Shown here piece by piece: positions 11,101 through 19,610 of a DNA stretch of 64,000 bases (position 1 is its first letter; each line of letters begins with the position of its first letter). Below the pieces are notes generated by a model. That model ran no database searches. It was not told the origin of the DNA and saw only the letters and a program-made list of their open reading frames with translations. The stretch covers positions 43,715 through 107,714 of the forward strand of contig JADFZZ010000013.1 in assembly GCA_015232315.1 (NCBI GenBank). The letters run 5' to 3'. The translations under genes were made by a program, and so were the position numbers. This stretch comes from SAR324 cluster bacterium. GTDB lineage: Bacteria; SAR324; NAC60-12.

Positions 11101-14100
11101 TTCACAGCAAACTCCTACAGCAGCATTTGCCGCGGCCGTGGTGGGGGAAAGCCGCGAAGAATTGATCCGGGAAATTGAAATGATGATCGGCGCACTGGAT
11201 GAAACCGCCAGCAAACGGAAAAGCTGGACTTCACTGAAAGGCAGCACCGTCACTTTCAAGCCCTTGGGAAACACGGGCAAAGTCGCGTTTGTCTTTCCCG
11301 GCGGCTTCAATTCTTATCCGGGAGTTGGGAAAGATATTTTTCAATTGTTTCCTGAACTGCATGATCAGGTTTCCTCGCACACCACCCAACTCAGGCAGAT
11401 GGTTGGCGAACGCTGGTTGAACCCGCGAACCATTGCCCGTATGAGCGATGCTGAACTCAAGCAGTATTCCATGGCCATGGTGGATGAAGCCATCATGATG
11501 TTTGAAAGCGGCATCACCTATGCCGTGATGTATACCGACATTATCCGTGAAATTTTTAAGGTGAAGCCTGACATGACCTTGGGTTACAGCATGGGCGAAG
11601 TGACCATGATGTATGCTTTCGGGGTTTGGGGACGGACCGATCAGATGAGTCAGACGCTCAAGACCTCGCCCGTATTTCAGACACGATTGGCCGGACCAAT
11701 GGACACCGTGCGTGAAGCGTGGGGTATTTCACCAAACGATTATCCCGGAAATGATCATTCATTCTGGAAATGCTATACCCTGAAAACCCGGATTGAACGG
11801 GTCAGGGACGCCTTGAAAGATGAACCGAAAGTGTTTCCGATCATCATCAACACCGCTGAAGAAATCGTGATTGCAGGAGAAGACAAGGCCTGTGCCCGGG
11901 TTATACAGAAACTGGGCTGTGACGCGATGCTGGTGCCAATGAGTGATGTGATGCATTGTGAACTGGTGAATGCGGATCATGAAGCGTTGAGAACTCTGCA
12001 CGACTGCGCTGTCGTTCACACTCCGGATGTAGCCTGTTATTCCGCTGTCGGCTTCAAACCCCTTTCACTCACCACCGGGGCCATTGCCCAAAACATCGCT
12101 GATTTGTATTGCACGCAAGTGGACTTCCCTCGTCTTGTGCAACAGACATGGCAGGATGGTGCCCGCATTTTCATTGAACTTGGTCCACGGGGAAGTTGCA
12201 CCAAATGGATTGGCGAAACGCTGAAAGACCAGGAACATCTGGCGATAGAAATTGATCGCCGGGGAGTGAAGGAGGCTGTCAGTATTGTGCGTCTGCTGGC
12301 ACGACTGTTCAGCCATCGAGTGCCGATGGATCTGTCCAGACTGTATCCGGAACCTCAAGCTGTGGCCAATCAAAAATCATTGATCCGACAGATCCCTTTG
12401 GGGGGAAGGTTGATGCAGTCAGTAGTTTTTAACGACGCCAATCTGGCATTGTTTGGCAAAAAACCGAAAGAGGTTCCTCCTGTCGCCATTACAACCGTAA
12501 AGTCGGACCAGACAGCAACACCTGCGAGTGTTCTTCAAACAGCAAATGCCACACCCAAACCCGAAATGACACGTCAGAAACCGATTCCGTCTCCGGCGCC
12601 TGCGTCCAAACCGATTTCTGTTCAATCTCAAATTTCAAAACCTGTGACCCCATCGGTAACCATGCCTAATGCACCTGTTCCTTCTGTAACAGCAATTCGT
12701 TCAGTATCCACGGTTCAACGCCCGGCAGAAACTGTGAATTCCGCTCATGTTCATGAACATTCCAGTGTCTACGAAAGCAATTTATCCACAGTAAGTTCGA
12801 TGCACACCGCATTTCTGGAAACCCGACAACTGGGAATGCTGCAACTGGCAGAAATGATCAAACTTCAGGCTGTTTATCAGACTCTGCATCAGACAGGTTC
12901 AGCTATTACGTATCATGTTCCACATGCTGCGATATTGCCGGTGACTCCGGTCCCGTCAGTTCCTGCGCAAAAAATTTTCCAACAGGCACCCGCACCAACA
13001 AGAGAAAAACTCACCAGAACAGACGTGATCTGGGATCAGGAAGATCTGGTGGAATTTGCTGAAGGCAGGATCGGGAATGTGTTTGGTCCGGAATTTGACA
13101 TCATTGATTCCTACCACCGCCGAGTCCGACTGCCTACCACTGATTATCTGCTGGTAACCCGTGTGACCAAACTGGATGCCAAACCCCATGTGTTTGAACC
13201 ATCTTCATTGACAACCGAATATGACATTCCCCACGATGCTTGGTACTCCATTGATCATCAGATTCCCTGGGCAGTTTGCGTGGAGTCGGGCCAGTGCGAC
13301 CTGTTGCTGATCAGCTATCTTGGCATCGACTTTGAGTGCAAGGGCGAACGGGTTTATCGTCTGCTGGACTGCACCCTGACTTTTACTGATGAATTGCCCA
13401 AAGATGGCGAAACCCTGCGATATGACATTAAAATCAATTCTTTTGCCCGGAATGGTGGAAACCTGCTGTTTTTCTTCAGTTATGAGTGTTTCGTGGAAAA
13501 CAGACTGGTGCTGAAAATGGATGGCGGATGTGCTGGATTTTTCGATGATCAGGAACTGGAACGGGGCAAAGGCGTGATTCTGACCCAAAAAGAACTGGAT
13601 GAAAAAAGCCGGATTCAAAAACAATATTTTGAACCGTTGATCCAATGCCCCAAAACATCCTTCAACAAGGATGAACTGCTACAAATCATTCATGGTGACC
13701 TGCTTGCCTGTTTTGGTGGCAATTATCAACAGCAGGGGAACAATCCATCGTTGCGGTTTGCCGCTGAAAAAATGCTGATGATCGAACAGATTGTTTCCAT
13801 TGAACCCCATGGCGGCGCCTGGGGACTTGGATTGGTGATCGCAGACAAGGAACTGGATCCTGAACACTGGTATTTCCCCTGCCACTTCAAGGATGATCAG
13901 GTGATGGCCGGTTCCCTGATGGCTGAAGGTTGCGGACAACTCCTGCAATTTTTCATGCTCTATCTGGGTTTGCAAACTCTCACACAGGATGCCCGGTTCC
14001 AGCCCATTCCTGGTCTGCCCCAGAAAGTACGTTGCCGGGGACAGGTTTTGCCGCAGAAAGGTATTTTGCGCTATCGCATGGAAGTGACCGAAATCGGTCT

Positions 14101-15415
14101 GTCGCCAGTGCCCTATGCCAAAGCCAATGTGGATATTCTGCTGGGCGACAAAGTTGTCGTGGATTTCCGTGACCTTGGCATTCAGTTGACTGAAAAATCA
14201 GTCACTGATCCTGTGCCGGGAATGATTCGGTCCCAGGCCACTCAAATTCAGACAAGGCAACAGACACCCGCAAAACCGGAACTGTTCAATAAATATCAAC
14301 TGATAGAATTCGCGACCGGCAAAATTTCAAACTGCTTTGGACCCGAATTTGCGATTTATGACAATCGGCAACCACCCCGAACGCCCAATGGTGATTTGCA
14401 GTTGATTGACCGTGTGCTGGAAGTGACCGGAGAACGACATAATTTCAAGGAACCTTCCGCTGTTGTTTCAGAATACGATGTCCCGGTTGACGCCTGGTAT
14501 TTCAGGGGGAATTCCCATCCTTCATGGATGCCCTATTCGGTGATCATGGAAATTTCACTCCAACCCAACGGCTTCATTTCCGCATGGTCCGGAACCACAC
14601 TGCTTTATCCGGAGGTGGATTTTTATTTCCGCAACCTGGATGGCAAGGGAAAACTGCTAAGGGATATTGATCTGCGAGGCAAAACCATCACCAACAAATC
14701 GAGACTGTTATCAACAGTTTCTTCTGGAAACACGATCATTCAGCAATTTGATTTTGAATTGCTCCATGACGACGATCCTTTTTATCAGGGAACCGCTGTG
14801 TTTGGCTATTTCACCAAAGACATGCTGGTCAATCAGGCTGGACTGGATGCCGGACGCAAAACAGTTCCCTGGCATGAACGGGAACAGATTGCGCCACACA
14901 GTATGGTGAAGGTGACATTGAAAAATATGGAATCGCCCTTGTTTCAGGCACCTGCCGGAAAACCCCATTACCGCCTGGCGGACTGGCAACTCAATTTTCT
15001 GGATGAAGTGCTGATTTCACCGCAGGGTGGAACCGCTGGCAAAGGATACATTCATGGTTTGAAAAATATTGATGTGTCAGACTGGTTTTTCCCGTGCCAT
15101 TTCCATCAGGATCCTGTCATGCCCGGTTCTCTGGGTGTGGAGTCCATCCTCCAGGCAATGCAGGTATTCTGTCTGCAACAGGGCTTGGGATCATCGTTTC
15201 AGTCACCGCGTTTCACACACAGGCTTGACACCGTGTTCTGGAAATACCGTGGACAGATCATTCCGGCCAACCGCCAGATGACCATCGAAGTGAATATCAC
15301 CGACATTCAGCAGACTGCGGATTGTGTGACCGTGATTGCCAGGGCGAACCTGATGAAAGACAACCTGCGGATTTATGAAATCACCGACATCGCCCTGTGT
15401 GTGGTGGAAGCATGA
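8162..15415 (+). CDS. pfaC: PfaC-like PUFA synthase, KS-CLF-AT-DH-DH
   Basis: A 2417-residue megasynthase. Domains: ketosynthase (about 1-450; Cys199, His334, His371), a second KS-like domain acting as chain length factor (about 475-925) in which the catalytic cysteine is replaced by Glu678, an acyltransferase (about 1040-1370; Ser1143 in GYSMGE), a Pro-rich linker with one helical repeat, and two FabA-like hotdog dehydratases (His1908 with Glu1922, His2313 with Glu2327; motif CHFxxDxVMxGSL). The AT that is a separate PfaB in Shewanella is fused here, as in myxobacterial Pfa3; the C-terminal acylglycerolphosphate acyltransferase of Pfa3 is absent. The first dehydratase has MAG in place of the usual MPG. 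A ribosome binding site (AAGGA) precedes the ATG. The protein should work with PfaA and PfaD to set chain length and double-bond positions. Confidence 0.95.
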   Translation: MEKIAVIGLSNLFPEAKTPEEFWSNLIGQKDSRTVATERQMGTDPTVFYNDKKSVPDRYYCLKGGYINDFSLDYEDLNLPSEQIAALDDVFKWSLYVSREALKDSGYLGKRTELAKTGIILANLSFPTKWSNHLFFPIYHSALEHHLKQLLNDQNFKLERYLPESPVSPYNAMISGYPAAVAAQALDLGGINFGLDAACASSLYSVKLACDYLLTHKADMMLAGAVSAADPFFVNMGFSIFQAYPQNHQSRPLDKNSQGLFAGEGAGMLVLKRYNDALKDGDRIYATILGEGVSNDGKGQFVLSPNPRGQILAFERAYADAKVEPTVIDYVECHATGTPLGDKVEMASMDTFFGRYGVSPLIGSVKSNLGHLLTAAGMPGMLKVILSMSAGEIPPTINLTDPLSSPNQVIPSKNIPTQPIAWPGKEKDSIKHAGVSVFGFGGCNAHLIFEQETEESSGNSRQLLLSDPLPVRERKPLAPMAIIGMEAFFGSCHGLAAFHKTLYDGIQHFINLPEKRWKGIDQLGDLLKSYGLPEGKPPIGAYIDEFGIDFLRHKIPPVANDPLIPQQLLMIHVADEALKNAGMKEGGNVAVLIAMGTELELHQFRGRVNLDDQIPRTLKNYPGLSEEQKQQLLGLSKDSIHDTAQINQYTSFIGNIMASRISSRWDFTGPSFTISAEENSVFKALEVAQMLLDLGEIDAAVVGAVDLAGSIENVLIRNRISPVNQGSVTMSFDRQSSGWSVGEGAGAVVLKRADAARKNNDRIYAEIRSIGVSHGQTADSVLKAAQMAMHDAGVKSGNIEYLELYASGFGEENHHEIQGLLKAYESQPTLNCAVGSVKSSIGHTFAASGIASLIKTALCLHHRFIPQTPGWNAPKKPELWQNGPFYVPVESKTWFVDNEDETRFAAISGLGLDGTCSHLVLSEGPKSVAHAGRYLESCAVTLLPLCAEDAGHLKQALQTLRQELASEKPVPEIAWERFLISQQTPTAAFAAAVVGESREELIREIEMMIGALDETASKRKSWTSLKGSTVTFKPLGNTGKVAFVFPGGFNSYPGVGKDIFQLFPELHDQVSSHTTQLRQMVGERWLNPRTIARMSDAELKQYSMAMVDEAIMMFESGITYAVMYTDIIREIFKVKPDMTLGYSMGEVTMMYAFGVWGRTDQMSQTLKTSPVFQTRLAGPMDTVREAWGISPNDYPGNDHSFWKCYTLKTRIERVRDALKDEPKVFPIIINTAEEIVIAGEDKACARVIQKLGCDAMLVPMSDVMHCELVNADHEALRTLHDCAVVHTPDVACYSAVGFKPLSLTTGAIAQNIADLYCTQVDFPRLVQQTWQDGARIFIELGPRGSCTKWIGETLKDQEHLAIEIDRRGVKEAVSIVRLLARLFSHRVPMDLSRLYPEPQAVANQKSLIRQIPLGGRLMQSVVFNDANLALFGKKPKEVPPVAITTVKSDQTATPASVLQTANATPKPEMTRQKPIPSPAPASKPISVQSQISKPVTPSVTMPNAPVPSVTAIRSVSTVQRPAETVNSAHVHEHSSVYESNLSTVSSMHTAFLETRQLGMLQLAEMIKLQAVYQTLHQTGSAITYHVPHAAILPVTPVPSVPAQKIFQQAPAPTREKLTRTDVIWDQEDLVEFAEGRIGNVFGPEFDIIDSYHRRVRLPTTDYLLVTRVTKLDAKPHVFEPSSLTTEYDIPHDAWYSIDHQIPWAVCVESGQCDLLLISYLGIDFECKGERVYRLLDCTLTFTDELPKDGETLRYDIKINSFARNGGNLLFFFSYECFVENRLVLKMDGGCAGFFDDQELERGKGVILTQKELDEKSRIQKQYFEPLIQCPKTSFNKDELLQIIHGDLLACFGGNYQQQGNNPSLRFAAEKMLMIEQIVSIEPHGGAWGLGLVIADKELDPEHWYFPCHFKDDQVMAGSLMAEGCGQLLQFFMLYLGLQTLTQDARFQPIPGLPQKVRCRGQVLPQKGILRYRMEVTEIGLSPVPYAKANVDILLGDKVVVDFRDLGIQLTEKSVTDPVPGMIRSQATQIQTRQQTPAKPELFNKYQLIEFATGKISNCFGPEFAIYDNRQPPRTPNGDLQLIDRVLEVTGERHNFKEPSAVVSEYDVPVDAWYFRGNSHPSWMPYSVIMEISLQPNGFISAWSGTTLLYPEVDFYFRNLDGKGKLLRDIDLRGKTITNKSRLLSTVSSGNTIIQQFDFELLHDDDPFYQGTAVFGYFTKDMLVNQAGLDAGRKTVPWHEREQIAPHSMVKVTLKNMESPLFQAPAGKPHYRLADWQLNFLDEVLISPQGGTAGKGYIHGLKNIDVSDWFFPCHFHQDPVMPGSLGVESILQAMQVFCLQQGLGSSFQSPRFTHRLDTVFWKYRGQIIPANRQMTIEVNITDIQQTADCVTVIARANLMKDNLRIYEITDIALCVVEA

Positions 15416-15435
15416 TAAAAACGTAAGGATTGTTT

Positions 15436-15552
15436 ATGCCCGAAGTTTACGAAATATTAACGGAAATTCAGAATCCCGCCCTTTATTTCGCACCGGTTAT
15501 GATCAATGAAGAAACCGCCAGATTGATGATTCATCGAAATATTGATTGCTGA
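15436..15552 (+). CDS. Small ORF of 38 residues between pfaC and the VapC module
   Basis: An ATG preceded by AAGGA at good distance opens a 38-codon frame starting MPEVYEILTEIQNPALYF and ending in TGA. It lies 20 bases after the PfaC-like stop and 18 bases before the antitoxin-like gene. I do not recognise it. It might be a real small protein, a truncated leftover of a larger gene cut by insertion of the toxin-antitoxin module, or chance. Confidence 0.3.
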   Translation: MPEVYEILTEIQNPALYFAPVMINEETARLMIHRNIDC

Positions 15553-15570
15553 TCATCCAAAAGGAAAACC

Positions 15571-15831
15571 ATGGTTACAAGAGAATTGCTTAAATCAGAA
15601 ATAGACAGGGTCAAAGATGAGCATTTGATTGCATTATACAATATCATCAAAGTTTTTGAATTACCGGAAGGGTCCATCTTGCCTGATTCAGGAATCAAGC
15701 CGAATGAGATTGAAACGACACAGTACCCGGACTGGCATCATTTTATAGAAACAAGTTATGGCTGTTTGCGGGATGACCCTATCGAACGTGCCTCCCAAGG
15801 CAACTATGAAACCAGGGAGACTATTGAATGA
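15571..15831 (+). CDS. Putative antitoxin partner of VapC
   Basis: An 86-residue, largely acidic protein. The N-terminal half (MVTRELLKSEIDRVKDEHLIALYNIIK pattern) looks like an alpha-helical dimerising segment seen in several VapB-type and DUF2281-like antitoxins; the C-terminal half is rich in Asp, Glu and aromatic residues, as expected for a toxin-binding tail. I do not see a clear AbrB or ribbon-helix-helix motif, so the family is uncertain. The call rests mainly on position: the stop overlaps the start of vapC by 4 bases (ATGA). A good ribosome binding site (AAGGA) precedes the ATG. Confidence 0.65.
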   Translation: MVTRELLKSEIDRVKDEHLIALYNIIKVFELPEGSILPDSGIKPNEIETTQYPDWHHFIETSYGCLRDDPIERASQGNYETRETIE

Positions 15832-16229
15832 AGTATCTATTGGATACCAACACATGTATTCGTTTTTTGAATGGACGTTCTGAGCAAATCAAAATGCGAA
15901 TTGAGGGTTTAACTCCCGATGAAATCCTGCTTTGTTCTATTGTTAAAGCAGAGTTGTTTTATGGAGCATTGAAGAGCCAGTATCCTGAAAAAAATCTTGC
16001 CAGGCAGCTTCAATTTGTAAATCGTTTTTTATCTCTATCCTTTAATGATACCGCAGCAGATGCGTATAGTCACATTAGAACCCAATTGGAAAAAAAGGGC
16101 ACCCCAATCGGACCAAATGATTTGATAATCGCATCAATTGCCGTTGCCAATAAACTGATTCTTGTCTCCCATAACACGAAAGAGTTTTCCAGAATTCCAG
16201 ACCTGATGCTCGAAGATTGGGAGCTGTAG
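15828..16229 (+). CDS. vapC: VapC-family PIN-domain toxin (RNase)
   Basis: A 133-residue PIN-domain protein. It opens with MKYLLDTNTCI (first catalytic Asp in LLDTN), has the conserved Glu in VKAELFYGA, then GPNDLIIASIAVAN with the third acidic residue, and ends with the NTKEFSRIPDLMLEDW pattern typical of VapC. VapC toxins cleave tRNA or rRNA with a divalent metal in an acidic pocket and are held inactive by the co-translated antitoxin. It sits between the PfaC-like gene and pfaD, transcribed in the same direction, with pfaD starting 50 bases later. Confidence 0.93.
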   Translation: MKYLLDTNTCIRFLNGRSEQIKMRIEGLTPDEILLCSIVKAELFYGALKSQYPEKNLARQLQFVNRFLSLSFNDTAADAYSHIRTQLEKKGTPIGPNDLIIASIAVANKLILVSHNTKEFSRIPDLMLEDWEL

Positions 16230-16279
16230 TCAGCACGTAGATATGCCTATTTATTGATCAACCCTCAGACAGGAACGTT

Positions 16280-17908
16280 ATGAATCCTACAAATTTTACA
16301 CCAGTTCAATTCACAAGTCGGTCATCAACGCCTCATTTCGGGTGGCGTGTGCCGGAAAGTACAGTTGAGTTCGATGCGGGCTCCATCAAGGCGTTGTTGC
16401 TTGATTCTTCCAATCCCTGTTATCTGGTGTCAGTCAATGGTCAGTTTGGCATCAGCCAGCAGGCATTCACAGTAGCCGAATTTCCAGATGGCATATCGGT
16501 AGAGGCGTATGTTCCAGCGATTCCTGTCGATCAACTGGGGGATGCGGGTTTCCTCCACACTCACGGAACCCGATATGCCTTTTATGCCGGAGCGATGGCC
16601 AACGGAATTGCTTCAGCAAAAATGGTGATCGCACTCGGACAGCACGGTTTTCTGGGGAGTTTTGGTGCGGCTGGTTTGGTGCCAGCCACTATTGAAAAAG
16701 CGATTCATGCCATTCAAACCGCACTGCCGAACGGGCCTTATGCATTCAATCTGATCCACAGTCCCAGTGAACCCGCTCTGGAACGGGGTGCCGTGGAACT
16801 TTATCTGAAACATGGGGTTCATACCGTGGAAGCCTCCGCGTTTCTGGATTTGACACCATCGATCGTGTATTACCGTGTGTCGGGACTGGCAGAAACTCAG
16901 GAAGGGCACATTCAGGTGAATAACAAGGTGATTGCCAAAATTTCAAGAGGCGAAGTGGCCTCCAAATTCATGCACCCTGCCCCGGAAAAAATACTGTCAC
17001 AACTGGTTCAGCAAGGAATGATCAGCGAACGCCAGGCTCAACTGGCCCAATATATTCCTATGGCTGATGACATCACGGTAGAAGCGGATTCAGGAGGACA
17101 CACGGACAATCGACCGTTGGTTTCTTTGTTGCCATCCATCCTTTCATTACGAGATGACCTGCAGGCGCAGTTGGGGTATGCGACACCAGTCCGTGTTGGC
17201 GCAGGTGGGGGCATTGGCACTCCGATGGCCGCTTTGGGGGCGTTCATGATGGGTGCGGCGTATATTGTGACTGGTTCTGTCAATCAGGCCTGTGTTGAGG
17301 CCGGAGCATCAGAACACACCCGCAAATTGCTGGCTCAGGCGGATATGGCCGATGTGACCATGGCTCCGGCCGCGGATATGTTTGAGATGGGCGTGAAACT
17401 GCAAGTGTTGAAACGGGGAACGTTGTTTGCGATGCGTGCGCAGAAACTCTATGAACTTTACATGGCGTATAATTCCATAGAAGAAATTCCAGCCGCGGAA
17501 CGTGAAAAAATTGAAAAACAGATTTTCCGGCAAAGTCTGGATCAAGTCTGGCAAACCACGGTTTCGTATTTTTCTGAACGTGACCCTCAGCAGATCGAAC
17601 GGGCAAAGGATAATCCCAAACGCAAAATGGCTCTGATTTTTCGCTGGTATCTTGGTCTATCTTCCCGCTGGTCCAATTCAGGTGAACCCGGCCGGGAAAT
17701 GGATTATCAAATCTGGAGCGGTCCGGCCATGGGGGCGTTCAACGCCTGGACCCATAATTCCTATCTGGCAGACTATACCCAGCGTCATGTTGTCGATGTG
17801 AACTGGCATATTCTTTCCGGAAGCGCCTATCTCTACCGCATCCAGCAACTTCAGCTCCAGGGGGCGACATTTTCACCTGAACTGACCCGCTATATTCCTT
17901 ATCAATAG
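16280..17908 (+). CDS. pfaD: PfaD: trans-acting enoyl reductase of PUFA synthase
   Basis: A 542-residue FMN-dependent TIM-barrel protein of the PfaD/2-nitropropane dioxygenase-like class. It reduces enoyl intermediates bound to the PfaA carrier domains using NADPH. Conserved stretches include YAYYAGAMANGIAS-like (here YAFYAGAMANGIAS), GFLGSFGAAGL, FNLIHSPSEPALERG, ADSGGHTDNRP, the glycine-rich GAGGGIGTP and GAAYIVTGSVNQACVEAG, and NPKRKMALIFRWYLGLSSRWSNSGE near the C-terminus. Length matches the family. A strong ribosome binding site (AGGAAC) precedes the ATG. It completes the pfaA-pfaC-pfaD set; in myxobacteria the reductase gene is instead first (pfa1). Confidence 0.97.
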   Translation: MNPTNFTPVQFTSRSSTPHFGWRVPESTVEFDAGSIKALLLDSSNPCYLVSVNGQFGISQQAFTVAEFPDGISVEAYVPAIPVDQLGDAGFLHTHGTRYAFYAGAMANGIASAKMVIALGQHGFLGSFGAAGLVPATIEKAIHAIQTALPNGPYAFNLIHSPSEPALERGAVELYLKHGVHTVEASAFLDLTPSIVYYRVSGLAETQEGHIQVNNKVIAKISRGEVASKFMHPAPEKILSQLVQQGMISERQAQLAQYIPMADDITVEADSGGHTDNRPLVSLLPSILSLRDDLQAQLGYATPVRVGAGGGIGTPMAALGAFMMGAAYIVTGSVNQACVEAGASEHTRKLLAQADMADVTMAPAADMFEMGVKLQVLKRGTLFAMRAQKLYELYMAYNSIEEIPAAEREKIEKQIFRQSLDQVWQTTVSYFSERDPQQIERAKDNPKRKMALIFRWYLGLSSRWSNSGEPGREMDYQIWSGPAMGAFNAWTHNSYLADYTQRHVVDVNWHILSGSAYLYRIQQLQLQGATFSPELTRYIPYQ

Positions 17909-17928
17909 ATTCCCTCCTCATCCTTGTG

Positions 17929-18006
17929 ATTCAAGCTGGTCGCTGTCGCTTGAATTTGGAAGTGGTGAATGGGTAACGAGCGACTCATGGACTCCTTACC
18001 CATTCA
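17929..18006. repeat. Two inverted repeats downstream of pfaD
   Basis: Two perfect hairpins lie in the 274-base gap after pfaD. The first pairs ATTCAAGC (17929-17936) with GCTTGAAT (17948-17955). The second pairs TGAATGGGTAA (17966-17976) with TTACCCATTCA (17996-18006). Neither has a T-run, so classical termination is not clear; they may be a terminator-like structure or the remains of a mobile element. The core CGCTGTCGCTTGAATTT recurs almost identically on the opposite strand at 33803-33818. Nothing else is seen in this gap. Confidence 0.6.
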
Positions 18007-18182
18007 AACTGTAACATGGAAAATGAATGGTGCCGAAAAAACTGATACAGACTCAATTTTTTAAACTTGCTATTCTGTTTTGATTCAATCTAAAAGTTGC
18101 CAACGCTTAATTCAAAATAAGCAAAAATTAACAAAACTTACCATAACGATGGCAATACTCACCCCGCTCAAACAGGATATTT

Positions 18183-19586
18183 ATGGTTTCACCGGCTACT
18201 CGTATTTCTCAAACAGAAACAGTTGATCTTCAAACTCAGATGGAAAAAAATCAATTTCCAGCACTGATAACTCCACCCGTTGAATCAGGCTGGAACCAAT
18301 TCCGACGCTGGTTTGGGAAAGGTGTTTCCTGGAGCATAAGCGCCTTGAACGGACTCATTGGCGATTATATGCATGAACAAAAAAATGAACTGACCGTGAC
18401 CATGGGGTTTTATCTTCATCACCAGCATATTCCAATGACCGGGGAATCCTTGAACAACTATTCTGAGGCCCCGTCTTCAAGGATATGCGTATTGATTCAT
18501 GGCTTGTCCTGCAATGAAGATCCATGGCAGTTTTCGGATGGTTCCGGGGATGATTACGCCAAATTACTTCAACGGGACTCAGGCTATACGCCGTTTTATT
18601 TGCGCTATAATTCCGGACTTCATATTTCCCACAATGGTGAGAATTTGTCAGCCTTGCTGGATCAACTTCACAGGAATTATCCAGTAGACCTTGAGGAGAT
18701 TGTATTGATCGGGCACAGCATGGGAGGATTAGTCGCACGGAGTGCCTGTCATTATGGCTGTGAAAAACAGCAGGAATGGACTCAGAAAATTAAAAAAATA
18801 TTAGTCCTTGGATCGCCCCATCAAGGCGCGCCACTGGAACAGGTAGTGAATGTCACGACCCATATTCTGGATGCCATTCCAACGGTTTATTCCCGTTTGG
18901 CCAGTGATTTTTTTAAAATCCGCAGTGCGGGCATCAAAGACTTGCGGTTTGGTTATATTACCCACGAAGATTGGGATGGACATCATCCGGATACTTTATT
19001 AAAAAACACTAAAACAAAGCCTCGTCTTCCTGAAAACATTGAACTGTATGTGATTTACGGGGTTATTCATGAAACACGAGAACATCTGATCAATGAATGG
19101 TTTGGGGATGGCATGGTACTGAAAAGAAGTGCCCAGGGAAGATCGTCAAACAAAGAGCATTGTCTGGGTATTCCAGAAGAAAGAATTCATGGATTTCCGG
19201 GAAAGGGACATCTCACCCTGATGAACTCCAGGGAAGTTTATGAAGTGATCCATCAATGGTGTACCCGTGACCTGGAGACCTCCAGTGGTGTCATGGACAA
19301 CAACGGGAGTGCTTCACCGAAAACTGTGCCACCCATAGAATTAAAACCTGAAATGTTAAAAGGCGCTGTCAAACTCCTGAACACTGGCATTGAGCAAGGC
19401 ATTCAGGCCTTTGAAAAAGTCCATGCGTCTATTGCACGAACTCCTTATGAAATATTATCCATGATTCCGGTCGTAGGAATTGTTTCTGAGGTCGTCAGAG
19501 AGATCAATAAACATTCTTTCCAACAAACCTGTCAGCGAATTCGAGATGTGAACAATATAGCGAATGAGTTTGTACAGCAAATCTGA
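18183..19586 (+). CDS. Alpha/beta hydrolase, lipase/PGAP1-like
   Basis: A 467-residue hydrolase. The oxyanion region ICVLIHGLSCN and nucleophile elbow GHSMGG (Ser179) followed by LVARSACHY define an alpha/beta-hydrolase of the esterase/lipase class related to PGAP1-like and triacylglycerol lipase proteins. The later GSPHQGAPLEQ is also typical of these lipases. A late His (KGHLTLMNSREVYE near the C-terminal third) is a good candidate for the catalytic histidine. No signal peptide is evident, so a cytoplasmic or peripheral location is likely. The last 100 residues look helical and are of unknown role. It is followed after 24 bases by the nucleotidyltransferase gene. Substrate cannot be named from sequence. 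Confidence 0.8.
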   Translation: MVSPATRISQTETVDLQTQMEKNQFPALITPPVESGWNQFRRWFGKGVSWSISALNGLIGDYMHEQKNELTVTMGFYLHHQHIPMTGESLNNYSEAPSSRICVLIHGLSCNEDPWQFSDGSGDDYAKLLQRDSGYTPFYLRYNSGLHISHNGENLSALLDQLHRNYPVDLEEIVLIGHSMGGLVARSACHYGCEKQQEWTQKIKKILVLGSPHQGAPLEQVVNVTTHILDAIPTVYSRLASDFFKIRSAGIKDLRFGYITHEDWDGHHPDTLLKNTKTKPRLPENIELYVIYGVIHETREHLINEWFGDGMVLKRSAQGRSSNKEHCLGIPEERIHGFPGKGHLTLMNSREVYEVIHQWCTRDLETSSGVMDNNGSASPKTVPPIELKPEMLKGAVKLLNTGIEQGIQAFEKVHASIARTPYEILSMIPVVGIVSEVVREINKHSFQQTCQRIRDVNNIANEFVQQI

Positions 19587-19610
19587 TAAAAGCATAAAAC
19601 AGAATCGTAT

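Noticed and set aside
12781..12793. DnaA box TTATCCACA
   Set aside because: A single copy inside the PfaC-like coding sequence, with no cluster or AT-rich unwinding region nearby.
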